A DNA stretch of 64,000 nucleotides from Deinococcus hopiensis KR-140 (GTDB lineage Bacteria; Deinococcota; Deinococci; Deinococcales; Deinococcaceae). Where the stretch lies: NCBI RefSeq assembly GCF_900176165.1, contig NZ_FWWU01000005.1, forward strand, positions 354,514 through 418,513. The letters run 5' to 3'. Position 1 is the first letter of the stretch. Each line of letters starts with the position of its first letter. The notes under the pieces are model-generated. The model searched no databases. It was not told the DNA's origin and saw only the letters and a program-made list of their open reading frames with translations. This document shows, one piece after another, positions 59,648-64,000 of this stretch. A program made the position numbers and the translations under genes.

Positions 59648-61703
59648 CCTCGAACTCTTTGTCACCGACCTCCATCAGGAGATTCACGACCGGGCCAACC
59701 GCGACGACGGCGAGGGAGTGATGGGCTTTCAGCAGGAGGAGTTCACCGCTTGGTGCCTGGAGCAGCTCTCGGATCCCGAGGTGGGGGAGATCGTCGACTG
59801 GCAGCTGTCCTATCACGCGGGCTACGGCGTCTTGGTCTACGGGTATGGCGTCAACGAGGAGGATGGGGTACTGGACCTGTTCACCACCATCTACACCCAG
59901 GCCCAGCCCCCCGAACGGGTCGGCAAGGAGGAGGTCGACACCGCCTTCAAACGCCTGCAGACATTCGCCCAGAAGGCCCTGGATGGCCTGCACACCAGCA
60001 TGGATGATGCGTCGCCCGCGCATGACATGTGCCTACGCATCTTTGAGAGCCGGCCACTGATCCGCCGGGTGCGATTCTTCCTCTTCACCGACGGCCGCAC
60101 GACCGTGAAGAGCCGGGACAAGGGGCGACTGGGTGACCTTGAGTGCTCCTTTCATGTCTGGGATATCGAGCGGCTTCACCGCAACACCACCTCAGGGCAG
60201 GAGATCGATCCCATCGTAGTGGACTTCAGCCGCTACGGCGAACCGGTGCCCTGCCTGCGGGCGCCGGAACCCCTAAAACTGATGCCCGACGGCTACGAGG
60301 CCTGCCTTGCGATCTTCCCCGGCCAGGTGCTGGCCCGTATCTTCGAGGACCACGGCGCGCGGCTGCTGGAGCGGAACGTGCGGGCCTTTCTTCAGGTGAA
60401 GGGGCAGATCAACAAGGGCATCCGCGACACGATCATCAGGAAGCCGGTGCACTTCCTGGCCTACAACAACGGCATCTCCGCCACCGCCGCGTCCATTGAG
60501 TATGTGATGCTCCCCGGCGGTCAGCTGGCCATTTCCCAGATTCACGACCTGCAGATCGTGAACGGCGGCCAGACCACGGCCTCGCTCTTCCATGCGCTCC
60601 AGGACAAATGTTCACTGGATGGAATCTACGTCCAGGCCAAGCTGACGATCGTCAGTCCCGAACGCATGGCCGGCATGGTCCCCCTCATCTCGAAGTACGC
60701 CAACAGCCAGAACAAGGTCAGTGACGCCGACCTCGCGGCGAACGACGAGTTCCACGTGAACATTGAGAAGCTCTCCCGCATCACCTGGGCGCCGGCGGCG
60801 CCCGACAGCTTCAAGGAGACGCGGTGGTTCTATGAGCGGGCCCGGGGTCAGTACCCCGATGAGAAAACTCGCGCCCGGCGGGCCGGTGTCAGCGCGCTGA
60901 AGAAATTCGTCGACACCTATCCGCTGCAGCAGCGCTTCACCAAGACCGATGTCGCCAAATACATCAACGCCTGGGAACAGCTGCCCCATATCGTCAGTCT
61001 CGGCGCCCAGAAGAACTTCAACCACCTTGGCGCCCGTATGGACAAGGGCGAGCGGGTGCAGGTGACCGCCCACTACTACCAGCACCTCGTGGCGAAGGGC
61101 ATCCTGTTCCGGGAGACCGAGAAGATCGTTCAGGCCCAGCGGTTTGGAGGCTTCCGGGCGAACATCGTGGCCTATGCCCTGGCCCTGCTCTCCCACACAA
61201 CTGGACGCCGCGTGGATCTCGACGCCATCTGGAGACGGCAGAGCCTCTCGCCCGCACTCCGGGAGGCGATCGAGATCCTGAGCCACGCGGTGCATGCCGT
61301 CATCATGGATCCAAAGGTCGGCACCAACATCGGCGAGTGGGCCAAGAAGGAACAGTGCTGGCAGCTGGTTCGGCAGCTGAAGGTCCCCCTGCCCGACGAG
61401 CTGGAAGCCGATCTCGCTGCCTGGAAGGACACTGAGGCCCCTACGCCGACGACCCGCGCGGCCAGTGGGGCGACCAGTGACGATCCCCGAGTGGCCGAGG
61501 TGATGGGCGTGCCCTCCGAGACGTGGAGTCACCTTGCGAAATGGATGCGGCGAACCGGGAAGATGGACCTCGTCTATCTCACCATGGTCTCCAATCTCGC
61601 CTCGACTGCGAGGCGACGCACGGTGCCCACGCAGCGCCAGGCGGAGACCGGTCTGATTCTGCTGGAGGAGGCCCGCGCCCTGGGCTTCAGGGATCCCTCC
61701 TAG
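59634..61703 (+). CDS. AIPR-family protein
   Basis: A TTG at 59634 inside the end of the previous gene, with GGGAG before it, gives 689 residues; the longer frame from 59427 is antisense to that gene's logic and lacks family features. Signatures are INKGIRDTIIRKPVHFLAYN followed by NGISATA, and HDLQIVNGGQTTASLF, both typical of AIPR proteins, first defined by abortive-infection phage-resistance proteins. The C-terminal part (VAYALALLSHTTGRRVDLDA) is helical. It may sense infection or gate the nuclease. A 28-base gap precedes the helicase gene. Confidence 0.87.
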   Translation: MSTSDLELFVTDLHQEIHDRANRDDGEGVMGFQQEEFTAWCLEQLSDPEVGEIVDWQLSYHAGYGVLVYGYGVNEEDGVLDLFTTIYTQAQPPERVGKEEVDTAFKRLQTFAQKALDGLHTSMDDASPAHDMCLRIFESRPLIRRVRFFLFTDGRTTVKSRDKGRLGDLECSFHVWDIERLHRNTTSGQEIDPIVVDFSRYGEPVPCLRAPEPLKLMPDGYEACLAIFPGQVLARIFEDHGARLLERNVRAFLQVKGQINKGIRDTIIRKPVHFLAYNNGISATAASIEYVMLPGGQLAISQIHDLQIVNGGQTTASLFHALQDKCSLDGIYVQAKLTIVSPERMAGMVPLISKYANSQNKVSDADLAANDEFHVNIEKLSRITWAPAAPDSFKETRWFYERARGQYPDEKTRARRAGVSALKKFVDTYPLQQRFTKTDVAKYINAWEQLPHIVSLGAQKNFNHLGARMDKGERVQVTAHYYQHLVAKGILFRETEKIVQAQRFGGFRANIVAYALALLSHTTGRRVDLDAIWRRQSLSPALREAIEILSHAVHAVIMDPKVGTNIGEWAKKEQCWQLVRQLKVPLPDELEADLAAWKDTEAPTPTTRAASGATSDDPRVAEVMGVPSETWSHLAKWMRRTGKMDLVYLTMVSNLASTARRRTVPTQRQAETGLILLEEARALGFRDPS

Positions 61704-61731
61704 GCTCCATTTCCTCTGAGAGGTGCAGGCC

Positions 61732-63990
61732 ATGACCCACAGCCGCCATCCCGAGCATGAGACCGAGGCCCTGCGCCTCGAACGCGCCGTTGAGGCCATG
61801 GAGGCGGCGCTGCGGCATCGCGCCGAGCACTGGTTCGAGGCGGGCGCGACCCCCTATAGCAACCGGGTCCTGAACCGGGGGCTGCGTGTCGACCTGCTCG
61901 AGACGCTGGAGAACCACCGGGACAAACCCTATTTCGGCCGGCTGGACTTCCGCGATCACCTCGGGCGGAGCCGTAGCGTCTACTTCGGGTATGCCCACCT
62001 CGACGTGCCGCATGGGACAGTGCTGGACTGGCGCTGCGACCTCTACACGCTCTTTGTGTCGGGAACGGCCAGGAGGCAGTCCTACCGGGTGCGGCACACT
62101 GGCGTCACCCATACCGTCGAGCTGAGCCTTAAGCGCCGTCTGGACATCCAGGCCCGCACACTCCGGAGCATTACCGATGATGTCGACTGGCGGGAGACGC
62201 CGATGTCAGGGCCTGCTGCTGCCCCAGTTCAGAAGCCCGCTGAGGCCTTCCTGATCAATCGCCTCGCTGAGCGCGGGGACCCGCGGCTGCAGACCATCGT
62301 GGAGACCCTCCAGGTGGACCAGGACGCCATCATTCGGGCGCCTGCCGCTGGTCTGCGGCTGGTCCATGGGGTGGCCGGGAGCGGCAAGACTTCCATTGCC
62401 TACCACCGGCTTGCCTATCTGCTGTACCAGGATCACAGCGAACGCCGGCGGGCGGAGGACGCCCTCGTGATCGGGCCCAACCGCCTGTTTTTGGGCTACG
62501 TTCGCGACCTTCTTCCTGACCTGGGGGTGCGCGGCGTGGTGCAGAACACCTTTGCCGACTGGGTGTGGCGCCGAATGGCTGAGACGAACCGCACCCTGCG
62601 GAGCCCCGAGATGGTGGTGCAGGGCCCGCCACTCTCCGGTGTGAATGGTCGCCTCAAGGGTCAGCTTCGATTCGGCACCCTGTTGGAACGGTACGTCGTG
62701 CAGCTGGAACAGCACCTGGAATTCCCAGCGCATCCGATCTCCTTTCCCATCACGGCGGAAGGGCACGAAGAACGCCTGGTGCTTACGCCGTTCGAGGTCC
62801 GGACCCTGCACCGGCTGGCCATGCAGGGGGGCAGCAGCACCGATGCGCGGCGCGAGCGGTTCCTGGACCTCGGCCGGGAACACCTTCGGAAGTGGTTCAG
62901 GAGCGCATTTTCCATCCGGCCGGATACGGAGGGGGCGCTGAGCAGCCTGACCCGCAGCGTCATAGCCCGGCTGGCCCGGGTCTGGCCCCGGCCTGATCTG
63001 TTGCGGGCCTATAACCAAGTTTTCGCCATGGATGTCCTCCAGCGGCATGGGGCTGACCTGTACTCCGCAGACGAGCTGACTCGCCTTGCCACCAGCGCGC
63101 CTGGCAGTGTCACAGGCGAGGAAGGCGCAGTGCGAATCGTGCTGGAACCCGCCGACCATGCGGGTCTGCACGTGCTCAACCGCGCCCTGTATGGGGAGAC
63201 GGCCAGGTGGTACACCCACATCGTGGTAGATGAGGCCCAGGATCTGGCGCCGCTGGAACTGGAACAGTTACTGGCGTCCAGTCGACCCCTTTCGATGACT
63301 CTTGTGGGAGACACGGCCCAGAGCATTCACGCACACGGGGGAGTGGATGACTGGTCCGAACTGACGGCTCAGTTACCCCCGGACCAGGTGCATCTGCATG
63401 TGGTGCGCCGCAACTACCGGTCGACCCGGGAGATCGTTGGGTTTTGCAACGGAGTGCTCCGGGCGGTGCAGGGGGCCCGGGCCGTGCTCAGCGAACCAGT
63501 CGGGCGTTCGGGGCCCATTCCGCTCGTGCAGGCGATTTCCTCTCCAGCCCTCCTGGTCGAGGCAGTGATGGAGAGTCTCCAGAGTCTTCAGGCCCGCGGT
63601 CTACGCAACATTGCGGTGATTACCCGCGATCCTGCCGCTGCACGGGAGACGGCCACAGCGCTTAGGCGGCGCGAGATCAAATGTCGAGTTCTCGATGAGC
63701 AGGAAGGTGATGACTCAGCAGAACCGATCACTGGTGTGCTGGTCATTCCTGCTGCCTTGGCGAAAGGACTGGAGTTCGAGGGTGTGATCGTCCAGGATGC
63801 CAGTGAGTCAGCGTACCCAAGTGCGGATGTGCGGGCTGGCGCTCTGCTCTACGTTGCTGTGTCGCGGGCACTGCACATCCTACATATTCTGCATGTAGGG
63901 GTACGTTCAGGATTTCTACCTGAATCTCAACTGTACTTCGGGGATATTCAGGGCCCGCTGAATAATGCTGTACAGCACGAACAATACTGA
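61732..63990 (+). CDS. HelD/UvrD-like SF1 helicase
   Basis: The ATG at 61732 (AGAGG upstream) gives 752 residues. A short N-terminal coiled coil (EALRLERAVEAMEAALRHRA) and an upstream strand-rich domain precede RLVHGVAGSGKTSIAYHRLA (Walker A), HIVVDEAQDLAPLELEQLL (Walker B), TLVGDTAQSIHAHGG and VRRNYRSTREIVGF. This layout is that of HelD, which releases stalled RNA polymerase, rather than of DNA-repair UvrD. Here it ends the island operon, so it may instead serve the restriction complex. The gene ends 10 bases before the window does. Confidence 0.8.
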   Translation: MTHSRHPEHETEALRLERAVEAMEAALRHRAEHWFEAGATPYSNRVLNRGLRVDLLETLENHRDKPYFGRLDFRDHLGRSRSVYFGYAHLDVPHGTVLDWRCDLYTLFVSGTARRQSYRVRHTGVTHTVELSLKRRLDIQARTLRSITDDVDWRETPMSGPAAAPVQKPAEAFLINRLAERGDPRLQTIVETLQVDQDAIIRAPAAGLRLVHGVAGSGKTSIAYHRLAYLLYQDHSERRRAEDALVIGPNRLFLGYVRDLLPDLGVRGVVQNTFADWVWRRMAETNRTLRSPEMVVQGPPLSGVNGRLKGQLRFGTLLERYVVQLEQHLEFPAHPISFPITAEGHEERLVLTPFEVRTLHRLAMQGGSSTDARRERFLDLGREHLRKWFRSAFSIRPDTEGALSSLTRSVIARLARVWPRPDLLRAYNQVFAMDVLQRHGADLYSADELTRLATSAPGSVTGEEGAVRIVLEPADHAGLHVLNRALYGETARWYTHIVVDEAQDLAPLELEQLLASSRPLSMTLVGDTAQSIHAHGGVDDWSELTAQLPPDQVHLHVVRRNYRSTREIVGFCNGVLRAVQGARAVLSEPVGRSGPIPLVQAISSPALLVEAVMESLQSLQARGLRNIAVITRDPAAARETATALRRREIKCRVLDEQEGDDSAEPITGVLVIPAALAKGLEFEGVIVQDASESAYPSADVRAGALLYVAVSRALHILHILHVGVRSGFLPESQLYFGDIQGPLNNAVQHEQY

Positions 63991-64000
63991 AGGTGGACAC

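Overview
The window looks like part of a large plasmid or megaplasmid of a Deinococcus species. It is GC-rich. It carries two plasmid replication initiators of the kind found on Deinococcus replicons, each with its own iterons. It also has a NadV plus NadM-Nudix NAD salvage pair, IS982/IS4/IS630-type insertion sequences, and many decayed gene fragments. No rRNA, tRNA, CRISPR array or core chromosomal operon was seen. The genus is an inference from gene families.

Region 1 (1-16.4 kb) is the replication and patchwork end. It holds an edge-truncated uracil-DNA-glycosylase-like gene, a cupin, an Imm10-type immunity gene with a coupled partner, an orphan iteron set, a broken parA, initiator 1 with 10 iterons, a VWA protein, the nadM-nadV operon, a small lipoprotein, two abutting MITE-like elements, an IS982-type element, initiator 2 with 11 iterons, a Uma2-type nuclease and several pseudogenes. 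Three iteron families but only two recognisable initiators suggest a fused replicon.

Region 2 (16.5-33.7 kb) is a DNA end-processing cluster. It has an SbcD/YhaO-like nuclease with its YhaN-like SMC ATPase, an HNH endonuclease, a NERD protein, and a tightly overlapped string: a small conserved protein, an AddB-like nuclease, an AddA-like helicase-nuclease, then (after a 64-bp gap) a YbjN-like protein, an unknown helical protein and a WYL regulator.

Region 3 (33.8-38.1 kb) is mostly debris: a frameshifted exonuclease, a newly noticed 49-aa ORF, a winged-helix replication-type protein, a broken antitoxin-like gene and an IS630 remnant.

Region 4 (38.1-45.2 kb) is the most striking part. A ZorA/ZorB-like proton-channel motor pair diverges from a TerY-like VWA protein, a PP2C phosphatase and a protein kinase. 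No ZorC, ZorD or ZorE effector is present. It looks like a motor module wired to phospho-signalling.

Region 5 (45.3-50.1 kb) is a frameshifted 2H phosphoesterase and a three-layer nest of insertion sequences with clear ends and a target duplication.

Region 6 (50.1-64 kb) is a large restriction-modification-type island. Vsr and a cytosine methyltransferase point left. Pointing right are an endonuclease-III-like/cytosine-methyltransferase fusion, a MORC/MutL-like GHKL ATPase, a Z1 ATPase, a PD-(D/E)XK protein, an AIPR protein and a HelD-like helicase, nearly all with overlapping or near-abutting ends. The fusion protein has altered residues at both glycosylase catalytic positions but a perfect iron-sulfur loop.
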